64,000 nt of DNA from Methyloversatilis sp. RAC08 (GCF_001713355.1 NZ_CP016448.1:3162001-3226000); one strand, 5' to 3'. Shown: positions 45,808-54,671, numbered from the stretch's first letter. Notes: generated by a model not told the origin, from the letters alone. Numbers and translations are program-made.

Positions 45808-46502
45808 AGGCCTTCACTCCACTTCGCGTAGGCGGTTTCCGCCACCGCGTGCAGCGCCGCCACGCGCGCCTCGATGTCCTGCTGCATGCCTTCGGCCGAT
45901 TGCACCGTCGGCTGAGCCGAGGCTGCTCGAATTTCCTTCTGCCCGCCGACACACCACTCGCGGATCATCGCTTCGGTCATTTCGATGTGGCACTGCATCG
46001 CCAGATGCTTGCCGATCGCCCACGCCTGATTGGGGCAGGCGTCCGACGCCAGCAGATGGGTGGCACCGTCCGGCAGCGAAAAGGTTTCACCGTGCCAGTG
46101 AAAGGACAGGAAACCTTCCCGCTCGCCGAACCACTCGCGCGCAGCCGCGCCGTTCAGCGTCACATGGCGCCAGCCGATCTCCTTGACCGGATTGGCGTCC
46201 ACCGCGCCACCGAGCGCCTTCGACATCAGCTGCCCGCCCAGACAGTGACCGATGACCGGGATGTCGGCGTCCATCGCACGGCGGATCAGCGCCAGCACCT
46301 CAGGTATCCAGGGCAGCGGGTCGTTAACACTCATCGGGCCGCCCATGAAACACAGGCCGGCAAATGCGGTCGGATCATGCGGAACGACATCTCCGCGGTC
46401 GATGGCGACCACCTTGATGTCGCGACCTATGCCTTTCATGTATGTTGCAATATAACCTGGCCCCTCGGTCAGGCTGTGACGGAAAACTGCAATGGGCTTC
46501 AT
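45798..46502 (-). CDS. Class I glutamine amidotransferase (GMP synthase-like GATase)
   Basis: This 234-aa stand-alone GATase has the nucleophile Cys in IPVIGHCLGGQLMSKALGG and the His-Glu pair in SFHWHGETFSLP and MQCHIEMTEAM. Such proteins release ammonia from glutamine or hydrolyse gamma-glutamyl compounds; the acceptor is not known. A perfect AGGAGG site precedes the ATG. Its start overlaps head-to-head by 11 bp with the start of the next, rightward gene if that gene uses its first ATG. A TAGAAT -10-like sequence on this strand lies at 46522-46527. Confidence 0.92.
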   Translation of the reverse strand: MKPIAVFRHSLTEGPGYIATYMKGIGRDIKVVAIDRGDVVPHDPTAFAGLCFMGGPMSVNDPLPWIPEVLALIRRAMDADIPVIGHCLGGQLMSKALGGAVDANPVKEIGWRHVTLNGAAAREWFGEREGFLSFHWHGETFSLPDGATHLLASDACPNQAWAIGKHLAMQCHIEMTEAMIREWCVGGQKEIRAASAQPTVQSAEGMQQDIEARVAALHAVAETAYAKWSEGLKD

Positions 46503-47148
46503 CAATAGACCTCCTGCGTACATTCTAGCGATGCTTCTGTCGCTGGCGGGCGGTTCTGCCCACGCGGCGGACCTCTCGCTGGCCGGCGTGTTCGGCGGCA
46601 AGGCGGTGCTGGTGATCGATGGCGGCGCGCCGCGCACGCTCGCCGTCGGCGCCCGGTCGCCGGAAGGCATCCGGTTGTTGTCGGTAGACCGCGACAGTGC
46701 GTGGGTTGAAGTCGAAGGCCGGCGCGTGCAGCTGCGCATCGGCGAAAACGTCGCCTCGTCGCGCAGCAGCGATGCCGGTGCGGCTGCCATCCACCTGAAT
46801 GCCGATTCGCAGGGGCACTTCCTGTCCGATGGCGCCATCAACGGCACGCCGGTTCGCTTCCTGCTCGATACCGGCGCCACGGTCATCGCGCTCGGGCGCA
46901 GCGACGCGTTGCGCGCCAACATCCGCACCGCGTCCGCTCCGGCCATGGCCGTGCAGACCGCCAATGGCGTGGTGCGCGCCTGGCGGGTCAAGCTCGTCAG
47001 CGTGAAACTGGGTGGCGTGACGCTGAGCAATGTCGATGCTGCGGTGATGGAAACCGACATGCCGCACGTGCTGCTGGGCATGAGCTTTCTGAACCGCATG
47101 GACATGCAGCGCACGGGCCAGATCATGACGCTCAGGCAGCGTTTCTGA
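46492..47148 (+). CDS. Retropepsin-like aspartic protease, exported
   Basis: This 218-aa protein has the signal peptide MGFINRPPAYILAMLLSLAG ending in SAHA and a C-terminal retropepsin-like domain with the active-site motif RFLLDTGATVIALG and the later HVLLGMSFLNRMD. This is the TIGR02281-like clan AA family, found in proteobacterial periplasms. Substrates are unknown. An ATG at 46531 would give a shorter signal and avoid overlap with the divergent gene, so the start is uncertain. Its stop overlaps the Nudix start (TGATG). Confidence 0.87.
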   Translation: MGFINRPPAYILAMLLSLAGGSAHAADLSLAGVFGGKAVLVIDGGAPRTLAVGARSPEGIRLLSVDRDSAWVEVEGRRVQLRIGENVASSRSSDAGAAAIHLNADSQGHFLSDGAINGTPVRFLLDTGATVIALGRSDALRANIRTASAPAMAVQTANGVVRAWRVKLVSVKLGGVTLSNVDAAVMETDMPHVLLGMSFLNRMDMQRTGQIMTLRQRF

Positions 47149-47762
47149 TGGACACGCCCCTGCTTCTGTCCGCCGGTTTCGATCCGCATGGCTTGCGCAG
47201 TCGCCTGGGCGCACTGCAGCCGCGCCCGATCGACGAGCGCTTCGCCGGTTTCACACCCGCTGCCGTGCTGGTGCCGGTGGTCATCGGCGGTGCCGAACCG
47301 ACATTGCTGCTGACCCGGCGCAGCGCCCATCTCTACGACCACCCGGGCCAGATTGCGTTTCCGGGTGGCCGGGTCGACCCGGGTGATGTGTCGCCCGAAG
47401 CCACCGCGCTGCGCGAAGCACAGGAAGAAATCGGTCTGGCGGCCGAACAGGTCGAACTGCTCGGCCGTCTGCCCGACTACTTCATCACGGCGAGCGGATT
47501 CCGCGTGACACCGGTGGTCGGCCTGCTGCGCACGCCGCTCGCGTTGCGGCTCGACCCGTTCGAGGTCGCCGAGGCCTTCGAAACCCCGCTGTCCTTCCTG
47601 CTCGATCCGTCCAACCGCAAGCGCGGCCGCATCGAGCACGCGGGCGTGATGCGTGAATACTGGGCCATGCCCTGGCAGGGCTACGACATCTGGGGCGCGA
47701 CGGCCGGCATGATCGTCAGTTTCGCCGAGCACCTGCTCGTCGATCAGCCGCTGCGGCGGTGA
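47148..47762 (+). CDS. Nudix hydrolase, CoA pyrophosphatase type
   Basis: This 204-aa enzyme probably splits coenzyme A or its derivatives into 4'-phosphopantetheine and 3',5'-ADP. The UPF0035 signature LTRRSAHLYDHPGQIAFPGG overlaps the Nudix box GGRVDPGDVSPEATALREAQ followed by EEIGL. This matches E. coli NudL in arrangement. The start shares bases with the upstream stop (TGATG), showing coupling to the retropepsin gene. Confidence 0.92.
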   Translation: MDTPLLLSAGFDPHGLRSRLGALQPRPIDERFAGFTPAAVLVPVVIGGAEPTLLLTRRSAHLYDHPGQIAFPGGRVDPGDVSPEATALREAQEEIGLAAEQVELLGRLPDYFITASGFRVTPVVGLLRTPLALRLDPFEVAEAFETPLSFLLDPSNRKRGRIEHAGVMREYWAMPWQGYDIWGATAGMIVSFAEHLLVDQPLRR

Positions 47763-47861
47763 CAACGGGCTGTGTTGACTTTTGGCCGCTGACGCCCGCC
47801 CGGCGCCGGATTCCGCGGTGTGCTATCGTCCGCAGGCTGGCACGGCAACTGACGCTTCTTC

Positions 47862-48788
47862 ATGACCTGGCTGTCCCTCTTCGTCGCACTCCTGATCGAG
47901 CAATTCAAACCGCTGTCCTACGAACGCGTAGTGGCGGGGCCGCTTGCCCGCTACGCCTTCTGGTTCGAGCAGCGGCTCAATGCCGGTGAAGCCCGGCATG
48001 GCGTGATCGCGTGGGTGCTGGCAGTCGGCCTGCCGGTGTTCGCGGTCTGGTGCCTGTACCTCGTACTGGTATGGATCAACCCCTTGCTCGGCTGGGCGCT
48101 CAATGTGCTCGTGCTCTACGCCACCATGGGTTTCCGCCAGTTCAGCCACCATTTCGAGGCGATTGCCGACGCACTGCGCGCCGACGACCCGGACACTGCG
48201 CGGCGCGAGCTGTCGGACTGGCTGCAACGCAATACCGACCGGCTGAAGACCGAGGAAATCGCCCGTCTGTCCATCGAGCAGGGCATCCTCGCGGCGCATC
48301 GGCACGTGTTGGCGCCACTAGCGCTGTTTGCCCTGCTGCCCGGCCCGACCGGCCCGCTGCTGTATCGCCTGACCGAACGCCTGTCGTGGTCATGGGCGCG
48401 GCGGGAAAACATCGAATTCGGTGCATTCGGCCGCTTTGCGCGTCGCATGTACGAATGGCTGGACTGGGTACCCGTGCGCATGACCGCCGCCACCTTCGCC
48501 ATCGTCGGCGATTTCGAGGATGCGGTGCATTGCTGGCGTACGCAGGCGGCAAAGTGGCCTGAACAGGCGGCCGGCATCCTGCTGGCCAGTGGCGCCGGCG
48601 CACTGGGCGTCAAGCTCGGCGCGCCGCTGTTCGAGCTCGGCGAGGTGGCCGACCGGCCTGAACTCGGCATGGGCAACGACGCCGATGTTGATCTGATGCA
48701 AAGCGCGATTGGTCTGGTCTGGCGCACACTGGTGTTTTGTCTGATCCTGCTTGGCTTGCTGACGCTGGCCGGCTATATCGGAAACTGA
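47862..48788 (+). CDS. CobD/CbiB-family membrane protein
   Basis: This 308-aa protein has about five membrane segments and a CobD/CbiB-like core: YATMGFRQFSHHFEAIADAL, then RADDPDTARRELSDWLQRNT and TEEIARLSIEQGILAAHRHV. True CobD/CbiB performs adenosylcobinamide phosphate synthesis, but the usual VGRDT motif is replaced by LQRNTD and no other cobalamin gene is nearby. It may be an AmpE-like relative with another role. The family call is fair; the function is unknown. Confidence 0.8.
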   Translation: MTWLSLFVALLIEQFKPLSYERVVAGPLARYAFWFEQRLNAGEARHGVIAWVLAVGLPVFAVWCLYLVLVWINPLLGWALNVLVLYATMGFRQFSHHFEAIADALRADDPDTARRELSDWLQRNTDRLKTEEIARLSIEQGILAAHRHVLAPLALFALLPGPTGPLLYRLTERLSWSWARRENIEFGAFGRFARRMYEWLDWVPVRMTAATFAIVGDFEDAVHCWRTQAAKWPEQAAGILLASGAGALGVKLGAPLFELGEVADRPELGMGNDADVDLMQSAIGLVWRTLVFCLILLGLLTLAGYIGN

Positions 48789-48831
48789 TTCGAAACGTGT
48801 TCGGAAACTGATTTCAAGGGAGGTTGTGGCG

Positions 48832-50019
48832 ATGGCTGACAAGAGAGAAGTGGTGATCGTGGGTGCAGCGCGTACGCCGATCGGTGCCTACGGCGGTTCG
48901 CTGAAGGATTTCACGGCGTGTGATCTGGGCGCGCATGTCGTCAAGGCCGCCTTCGCGCGCGCCGGTGTCGATGCCAAGGAAGCGCAGCATCTGGTGTTCG
49001 GCAACGTGATCCACACCGAAGCACGCGACATGTACGTGTCGCGCGTCGTCGCACTCAATGCCGGCATGGCCCAGGAGTCCTGCGCAATGGGCGTGAACCG
49101 CCTGTGCGGGTCCGGCTTCCAGGCCATCGTGTCGGCCGCCAATGCGATCCAGCTCGGCGACGCCGAATGTGCGGTCGGCGGCGGCGTCGAAACCATGAGC
49201 CGCGGCGGCTACCTGATGCCGGCTGCCCGCTGGGGCGCCCGCATGAACGACACCAAGATGATCGACATGATGGTCGGTGCACTGACCGATCCGTTCGAAA
49301 CGACGCATATGGGCATCACGGCCGAGAACATCGCCAGCCAGTTCGGTTTCGGTCGTGAGGAGCAGGACGCCTTCGCGGTCGAATCGCACCGCCGCGCGGC
49401 GGCCGCAACCGATGCCGGCCACTTCAAATCGCAGATTGCGCCGCTTGAAGTGCAGACCAAGAAGGGCACGACGGTCATCGACACCGACGAACATTTCCGC
49501 CGTGACGCCACCGTCGAAGGCATGGCCAAGCTGCGCCCGGTATTCAAGAAGGACGGCTCGGTGACGGCTGGCAATGCCTCGGGCATCAACGACGGCGCGG
49601 CCGCCATCGTCATGATGGAAGCCGGTGCCGCCGCACGCGCCGGTGCCAAGCCGCTGGCCCGCCTGGTGTCCTATGCGGTCGCCGGCGTCGCGCCCAGCAT
49701 CATGGGCACGGGTCCGATTCCGGCCGTCAAGCTCGCGCTCGCGCGTGCCGGCCTGAAGGCGTCCGATCTCGACGTGATCGAATCGAACGAGGCGTTTGCG
49801 GTGCAGGCGATGTGCGTGACGCGCGAACTCGGTCTCGACCCGGCCAAGGTAAACGTCAATGGCGGTGCAGTGGGCCTCGGTCATCCGGTCGGTGCGACGG
49901 GCGCTGTCCTGACCGTAAAGTGCCTGTACGAACTGCAGCGCACGGGTGGCCGCTACGGCCTGATCACGATGTGCATCGGCGGCGGGCAGGGCATTGCCGG
50001 CATCATCGAACGCATCTGA
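48832..50019 (+). CDS. Acetyl-CoA acetyltransferase (thiolase)
   Basis: This 395-aa thiolase joins or splits acetyl-CoA units. The nucleophile Cys is in VNRLCGSGFQAIVSAA, and NVNGGAVGLGHPVGATGA and MCIGGGQGIAGI carry the catalytic His and second Cys. It could serve polyhydroxybutyrate synthesis (PhaA/BktB-like) or acid degradation; no PHB genes are adjacent. The start at 48832 has GGGAGG 8 nt upstream. A strong terminator follows. Confidence 0.94.
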   Translation: MADKREVVIVGAARTPIGAYGGSLKDFTACDLGAHVVKAAFARAGVDAKEAQHLVFGNVIHTEARDMYVSRVVALNAGMAQESCAMGVNRLCGSGFQAIVSAANAIQLGDAECAVGGGVETMSRGGYLMPAARWGARMNDTKMIDMMVGALTDPFETTHMGITAENIASQFGFGREEQDAFAVESHRRAAAATDAGHFKSQIAPLEVQTKKGTTVIDTDEHFRRDATVEGMAKLRPVFKKDGSVTAGNASGINDGAAAIVMMEAGAAARAGAKPLARLVSYAVAGVAPSIMGTGPIPAVKLALARAGLKASDLDVIESNEAFAVQAMCVTRELGLDPAKVNVNGGAVGLGHPVGATGAVLTVKCLYELQRTGGRYGLITMCIGGGQGIAGIIERI

Positions 50020-50043
50020 GCGCGTGCCGCTTCAACGCTCCGG

Positions 50044-50076
50044 AACGCCCCGCCCCCAGCGGGGCGTTTTGTTTTG
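50044..50076 (+). terminator. Terminator of the thiolase gene
   Basis: A perfect 10-bp stem AACGCCCCGC / GCGGGGCGTT (50044-50053, 50059-50068) with loop CCCCA is followed by TTGTTTT. Confidence 0.9.
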
Positions 50077-50103
50077 CGGCTCTGCACCAGATGAATCCGG
50101 GTG

Positions 50104-50122
50104 TTGCACCGTTATGGTGCAA
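50104..50122. promoter_or_regulatory. NtrC-type binding site upstream of the ATP-grasp cluster
   Basis: TTGCACC-GTTAT-GGTGCAA is a perfect palindrome matching the NtrC consensus TGCACC-N5-GGTGCA. Its centre is about 60 bp upstream of the predicted -24 element, a usual distance for an enhancer-like site. Confidence 0.7.
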
Positions 50123-50171
50123 AAACCCAGCCGTGGCAGGGGTTTTCAGGTATCGACGCCGCTTTGCGGCA

Positions 50172-50187
50172 TGGCACATTTCTCGCT
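50172..50187 (+). promoter_or_regulatory. Sigma-54 (RpoN)-like -24/-12 promoter
   Basis: TGGCAC-ATTTC-TCGCT matches TGGCAC-N5-TTGCW with one mismatch; GG and GC are spaced exactly as required. Transcription would start near 50198, 44 nt before the ATP-grasp ATG. Confidence 0.6.
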
Positions 50188-50241
50188 GTGCTCCGGATGA
50201 AGTCAGCACACGCGCCACATCACCACCGAGACAACACGATC

Positions 50242-51663
50242 ATGGCAAATCCGTCGTCGATCTATGACGAAATGAACAGTGCCGACGGCACGGTGCGCAG
50301 TCACTACGCCGGATACAAGAAATGGCTTGCGGAGACGCCCCCCGAGCGCATTGCCCAGAAGCGAGCCGAAGCCGACCTCGTCTTTCACCGCGTCGGCATC
50401 ACCTTCGCCGTCTATGGCGAGGAGTCCGGCAAGGAACGCCTGATCCCGTTCGATATCGTGCCGCGCATCATTCCGGCGCAGGAATGGAAGCAGCTCGCGG
50501 CCGGCCTGCGCCAGCGGGTCAAGGCGTTGAACATGTTCCTGAACGACGTCTATCACGACCAGGAAATCATCAAGGCCGGTCACGTACCTGCCGAACAGAT
50601 TCTGTCGAACAGCCAGTACCGCCCGGAAATGCAGGGCGTCGATGTGCCAGGCGGCATCTATGCCCATATCGCCGGGGTCGACGTGGTGCGTGCCGGCGCC
50701 GGCGAGTTCTACGTGCTGGAAGACAATCTGCGCGTGCCGTCCGGCGTGTCCTACATGCTGGAAGACCGGCGCATGATGATGCGGCTGTTCCCCGAGCTGT
50801 TTTCGCGCTACCGCGTGGCACCGGTCGAACACTACCCGGACATGCTGCTGACCAATCTGCGCGCCGTCGCACCGGCCGGGGTCATCGACCCGACCGTCGT
50901 CGTGCTGACGCCGGGCGCCTACAACTCTGCCTACTTCGAACACGCCTTCCTCGCGCAGCAGATGGGTGTCGAGCTGGTCGAGGGGCAGGACCTGTTCGTG
51001 CGCGACGAGCACCTGTACATGCGCACTACGCAGGGTCCGCAGCGGGTCGACGTGATCTACCGCCGCATCGACGATGACTTCCTCGACCCGCTCGCCTTCC
51101 GGCCCGATTCCATGCTTGGTGTGCCGGGGCTGCTGCAGGTCTACCGCGACGGTCACGTCACGCTGGCCAATGCGATCGGTACCGGCGTGGCCGACGACAA
51201 GTCGATCTACCCCTATGTGCCGGACATGATCCGCTTCTACCTCGGCGAAGAACCCTTGCTGAACAACGTGCCGACCTTCATGTGCCGCAAGCCGGACGAT
51301 CTGGCTTACGTGCTGTCCCATCTGGGTGAGCTGGTCGTGAAGGAAACGCACGGCGCAGGCGGCTACGGCATGCTGATCGGCCCGCTTGCCACGAAGGAGG
51401 AAATCGAACGCTTCCGGCAGCTCATCATCGACACGCCGGATCGCTACATCGCCCAGCCGACGCTTGCGCTGTCTGCCTGCCCGACCTTCGTCGACGCCGG
51501 CATCGCGCCGCGCCACATCGACCTGCGTCCGTTCGTGCTGTCTGGCAAGGACATCAACATGGTCCCGGGCGGCCTGACCCGCGTGGCGCTGCGCGAAGGA
51601 TCGCTGGTGGTGAATTCGTCGCAGGGCGGCGGCACCAAGGACACCTGGATACTGGAAATCTGA
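50242..51663 (+). CDS. Circularly permuted ATP-grasp ligase-like protein
   Basis: This 473-aa protein belongs to the circularly permuted ATP-grasp family (DUF404/DUF407 type). Family features include VGITFAVYGEESGKERLIPF, RQRVKALNMFLNDVYHDQEI, YVLEDNLRVPSGVSYMLEDR, VVKETHGAGGYGMLIGP and RHIDLRPFVLSGKDINMVPG. Such proteins are proposed amide- or peptide-bond-forming ligases. Together with alpha-E, transglutaminase and Anbu genes they form a conserved operon thought to make and process a small peptide-like product; the product is unknown. The next gene starts 1 nt after its stop codon. It follows an NtrC/sigma-54-like control region. Confidence 0.93.
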   Translation: MANPSSIYDEMNSADGTVRSHYAGYKKWLAETPPERIAQKRAEADLVFHRVGITFAVYGEESGKERLIPFDIVPRIIPAQEWKQLAAGLRQRVKALNMFLNDVYHDQEIIKAGHVPAEQILSNSQYRPEMQGVDVPGGIYAHIAGVDVVRAGAGEFYVLEDNLRVPSGVSYMLEDRRMMMRLFPELFSRYRVAPVEHYPDMLLTNLRAVAPAGVIDPTVVVLTPGAYNSAYFEHAFLAQQMGVELVEGQDLFVRDEHLYMRTTQGPQRVDVIYRRIDDDFLDPLAFRPDSMLGVPGLLQVYRDGHVTLANAIGTGVADDKSIYPYVPDMIRFYLGEEPLLNNVPTFMCRKPDDLAYVLSHLGELVVKETHGAGGYGMLIGPLATKEEIERFRQLIIDTPDRYIAQPTLALSACPTFVDAGIAPRHIDLRPFVLSGKDINMVPGGLTRVALREGSLVVNSSQGGGTKDTWILEI

Positions 51664-51664
51664 C

Positions 51665-52615
51665 ATGCTGAGCCGCACCGCAGATCACCTCTACTGGATG
51701 GCGCGCTACATCGAACGCGCCGAAAACGTCGCCCGCATGCTGGACGTGAATTACCGCATGTCCATGGTGCCGCAGGCCGAAGGCGGCATCGATGCCGGCT
51801 GGGGGGCGACGCTGTCGATCACCGGTCTGGAAGACGCCTTCCGCGCCAAGCACAGTGCGGCCACGATGGAATCGGTGCTCGAATTCATGGTGTTCGACGG
51901 TACGAACTCGTCGTCGATCATGAGCTGCCTGCGCATGGCGCGCGAGAACGCCCACGCGGTGCGCGGCACCATCACATCGGAAATGTGGGAAACCACCAAC
52001 GACACCTGGCTCAAGATGCGCGACTACCCGCGCTGGAAACTCGCCGGCAGCGAAATCGGTGAATTCTTCGAATGGGTCAAGTTCCGCTCGCACCTGTCGC
52101 GCGGCGTCACGCTGGGCACAATGCTGCGCGACGAGGCATTTCACTTCATCCGCCTCGGCACCTTCCTTGAACGGGCTGATGCGACCGCGCGCTTCATCGA
52201 CGTGAAGTACCACATGCTGGTCGACGGCGCCGCGCCGCCGGACACCGCAGCCGACTACTACCAGTGGAGCGCGCTGCTGCGCTCGGTGTCCGCCTTTGAG
52301 GTGTATCGCAAGGTCTATCGCGACCTGATCACGCCGGTCAAGGTCGCCGAACTGCTAATCCTGAACGACCAGATGCCGCGTTCGCTGCGCACCAGCATGG
52401 TCGAGGTGTTCGAAAACCTGAATGCGCTGTCCAACTACCGATCGAGCGAGACCGAAAGACGTGCCGGCGAACTGCAGGCCAGCCTGAAGTTCGGTCGCAT
52501 CGAGGACGTGTTCGCGCGCGGTCTGCACGAATACCTCACGCAGTTCATCGTACGTGTCATTGATCTGGGCAACCGGGTGTCCGAAGACTTCCTGGTGCCG
52601 ATGTCGTCGAATTGA
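51665..52615 (+). CDS. Alpha-E domain protein (DUF403)
   Basis: This 316-aa all-helical protein begins MLSRTADHLYWMARYIERAE, the family signature, and has many conserved acidic residues (FLERADATARFIDVKYHMLV). Alpha-E proteins are always linked to the permuted ATP-grasp protein and probably work with it, but the reaction is unknown. It is separated from the transglutaminase gene by a 68-69-bp repeat present twice (52625-52771). Confidence 0.93.
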   Translation: MLSRTADHLYWMARYIERAENVARMLDVNYRMSMVPQAEGGIDAGWGATLSITGLEDAFRAKHSAATMESVLEFMVFDGTNSSSIMSCLRMARENAHAVRGTITSEMWETTNDTWLKMRDYPRWKLAGSEIGEFFEWVKFRSHLSRGVTLGTMLRDEAFHFIRLGTFLERADATARFIDVKYHMLVDGAAPPDTAADYYQWSALLRSVSAFEVYRKVYRDLITPVKVAELLILNDQMPRSLRTSMVEVFENLNALSNYRSSETERRAGELQASLKFGRIEDVFARGLHEYLTQFIVRVIDLGNRVSEDFLVPMSSN

Positions 52616-52624
52616 CTACCCCCT

Positions 52625-52771
52625 GGGCCGGCCTGCGTCCGTCCCGCCCCCCGAGGGGGGCAAGTCGTCTTGGGGCGGCCCGGCGACGACTTGTCTGCCC
52701 CCCGGGCCGGCCTGCGTCCGTCCCGCCCCCCGAGGGGGCAAGTCGTCTTGGGGCGGCCCGGCGACGACTTG
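52625..52771. repeat. Duplicated 68-69-bp repeat with internal hairpins
   Basis: Copies at 52625-52693 and 52704-52771 differ only in the length of one G run. Each contains CCCCCCGAGGGGG, able to form a GC hairpin, and the inverted pair CAAGTCGTC / GACGACTTG around TTGGGGCGGCCCGGC. The period is 79 bp. Sequences of this kind (GGGGCGGCCCGGC) are known as dispersed repeats in betaproteobacteria. It occupies the gap between the alpha-E and transglutaminase genes. Confidence 0.9.
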
Positions 52772-52796
52772 ACTGCTGATATCAGAGGAGATAACC

Positions 52797-53609
52797 ATGC
52801 TGCTCGACATCCGCCACGAAACCACGCTGCGCTACATGCGGCCGGTGCAATACAGCATCCAGCAGCTGCGGCTGACGCCGCGCGAGGATTCGACCCAGCG
52901 GGCACTGGCCTGGAAGGTTCAGGTGCCGGGCAACGCGCGCCGCTCGATCGATGCGCACGGCAATGTCGGCCACCTGTTGACGCTGGACCGCCCGCACAGC
53001 GAGCTGTCCATCCTGGTCAGCGGTACGGTTCGCATGACCGAGGATGCGGCGTGGATGCCGCGTGATGCGGGCACGTTGTCGCCGCTGTCCTATCTGGCGA
53101 CCAGCCGTCTGACGGAGAGCGACGAGCAGGCCCATGCGATGGCGGCCACCCATCTTCGCGCGCGACGCGACACCGTGGGCGAACTGCTCGATCTGAGCGG
53201 CGCCGTCTGCGGCGCGGTGCGTCACCAACCCGAATGCGTGCCGCCGGCTGGCGCAGCCAGTGCCTTCGAAGCCGGGCGCGGCTGCGGTGCCGACATCGCG
53301 CACGCCTTCATCGCCTGCTGTCGAGCCGCCGGCCTGCCGGCACGTTTCGTCAGCGGCTATCTGGTGGACGCAGCCGGAGAATGGGCTGCGCCGCACACCT
53401 GGGTCGACGTCTGGCTGGCCAGCGGCCCGGCTGCCGGTGGTGAGGCCGGCTGGGTCAGCGTCGATGTGCTGGAACGGTCGCTGGCCGGGCAGGGCTACTG
53501 CCGGCTGGCGGTCGGTCGCGATCATCTCGATGCCTGCCCGGTGCGTCTGAGCGACACGGCCGACCATGCCGTGATGACGGTGACGCGGGTGTCCGTACAT
53601 CGCCACTGA
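52797..53609 (+). CDS. Transglutaminase-like cysteine protease family protein
   Basis: This 270-aa protein starts with the bacterial transglutaminase N-terminal domain (MLLDIRHETTLRYMRPVQYS, RLTPRE). The catalytic triad is Cys163 in GRGCGADIAHAFIACC, His200 in AAPHTWVDVW and an Asp in GWVSVDVLERS. Members of this family encoded with ATP-grasp and alpha-E proteins are proposed to cleave or cross-link a peptide product. AGGAG lies 7 nt upstream of the ATG. Confidence 0.93.
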   Translation: MLLDIRHETTLRYMRPVQYSIQQLRLTPREDSTQRALAWKVQVPGNARRSIDAHGNVGHLLTLDRPHSELSILVSGTVRMTEDAAWMPRDAGTLSPLSYLATSRLTESDEQAHAMAATHLRARRDTVGELLDLSGAVCGAVRHQPECVPPAGAASAFEAGRGCGADIAHAFIACCRAAGLPARFVSGYLVDAAGEWAAPHTWVDVWLASGPAAGGEAGWVSVDVLERSLAGQGYCRLAVGRDHLDACPVRLSDTADHAVMTVTRVSVHRH

Positions 53610-53721
53610 GCGGGCGGCCTTTCCGCCCGGGCTCCCCCGGCTGTGGCTTTTCGGGCCGCGTCGCGCACAGGTCCGCCGAGACGGATAACATTCCTCCCTC
53701 ACACCTGCCGGAACTTATGCC

Positions 53722-54453
53722 ATGACTTACTGCGTGGGCATGCTGCTCGACGCCGGGCTGGTCTGCCTGTCCGATTCACGCACCAATGCGGGGGTCGATC
53801 ACATCAATACCTTCCGCAAGATGAATGTGTTCGAGCGGACGGGTGAACGCGTGCTCGTGCTGATGAGCGCAGGCAATCTAGCGGTCACGCAGACGCTGGT
53901 GAGCCTGTTGCGCGAGCGCCTGGCCACTGACGGCCCGAACCTGCATACCGTGGCGAACCTGTTTGAAGCGGCTCGCCATGTCGGCGACTGCCTGCGCGAG
54001 GTCTATGCGCGCGATGCCGATGCCCTGCAGGAATTCGGCATCGAATTCAACGCGTCCTTCATCCTCGGCGGTCAGATACTGGGTGAGGTGCCGCGGCTGT
54101 TCCAGATCTACTCGGCCGGCAATTTCATCGAGGCGACACGCGACACGCCTTACTTCCAGATCGGCGAGGCGAAATACGGCAAGCCCATCATCGACCGCGT
54201 CATCCGCCCGGAAACCCTGCTCGACGATGCGGCCAAGTGCGCGCTCATCTCGATGGATTCAACGATACGGTCCAACCTGTCGGTCGGCCTGCCGCTCGAC
54301 CTGCTGGTGTTGCGCCGCGACGGGCTCAAGGTGTGCTCCAGCCTGCGCATCGACGCCGACAACGCCTACTTTGAAATGATCCGCAGCCGCTGGGGCGAAA
54401 GCCTGCGCGAGGCCTTCCACGCGCTGCCCTCGCCGGACTGGATACCCGGCTGA
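53722..54453 (+). CDS. Proteasome-type protease (Anbu / BPH)
   Basis: This 243-aa protein belongs to the bacterial proteasome-like Anbu family. After removal of Met, Thr2 (MTYCVGMLLDAGLVCLSDSR) would be the N-terminal nucleophile, with the conserved Asp of SDSRTNAGVDH and Lys in FRKMNVFE. SAGNLAVTQTLVSLL completes the pattern. It is usually encoded with transglutaminase, alpha-E and ATP-grasp genes, as here. Its substrate is unknown. The 112-bp gap before it shows no clear terminator, so it may belong to the same operon. Confidence 0.92.
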   Translation: MTYCVGMLLDAGLVCLSDSRTNAGVDHINTFRKMNVFERTGERVLVLMSAGNLAVTQTLVSLLRERLATDGPNLHTVANLFEAARHVGDCLREVYARDADALQEFGIEFNASFILGGQILGEVPRLFQIYSAGNFIEATRDTPYFQIGEAKYGKPIIDRVIRPETLLDDAAKCALISMDSTIRSNLSVGLPLDLLVLRRDGLKVCSSLRIDADNAYFEMIRSRWGESLREAFHALPSPDWIPG

Positions 54454-54671
54454 CGTCGCCCGGGACCGGCACACAGCGCTGAACCACGTGTTGCACCGAG
54501 CGGTTACGTTGTCCTTTCTGGCGTTTCTGCCGGTCCGCCCGCAAAGCTAAAGGTTCCCGCAAGGCCGTCGTTAATCCGGATTCCAGCCACCAACCCGTCC
54601 GGAGCATGTCCGCTCAAGCCGACTGGCCTTGCGCACGCGCAACCGATGCGTGCGCCACGCCGCGTACCCCG

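Noticed and set aside
47862-48788. Cobalamin biosynthesis gene linked to the B12 photoreceptor
   Set aside because: The VGRDT-type motif is missing, no other cobalamin genes are near, and it lies 20 kb from the regulator, so a link cannot be supported.
54454-54671. Sigma-54 or NtrC control site before pelA
   Set aside because: A TTGCACC half-site is present but there is no matching right half and no correctly spaced -24/-12 element.
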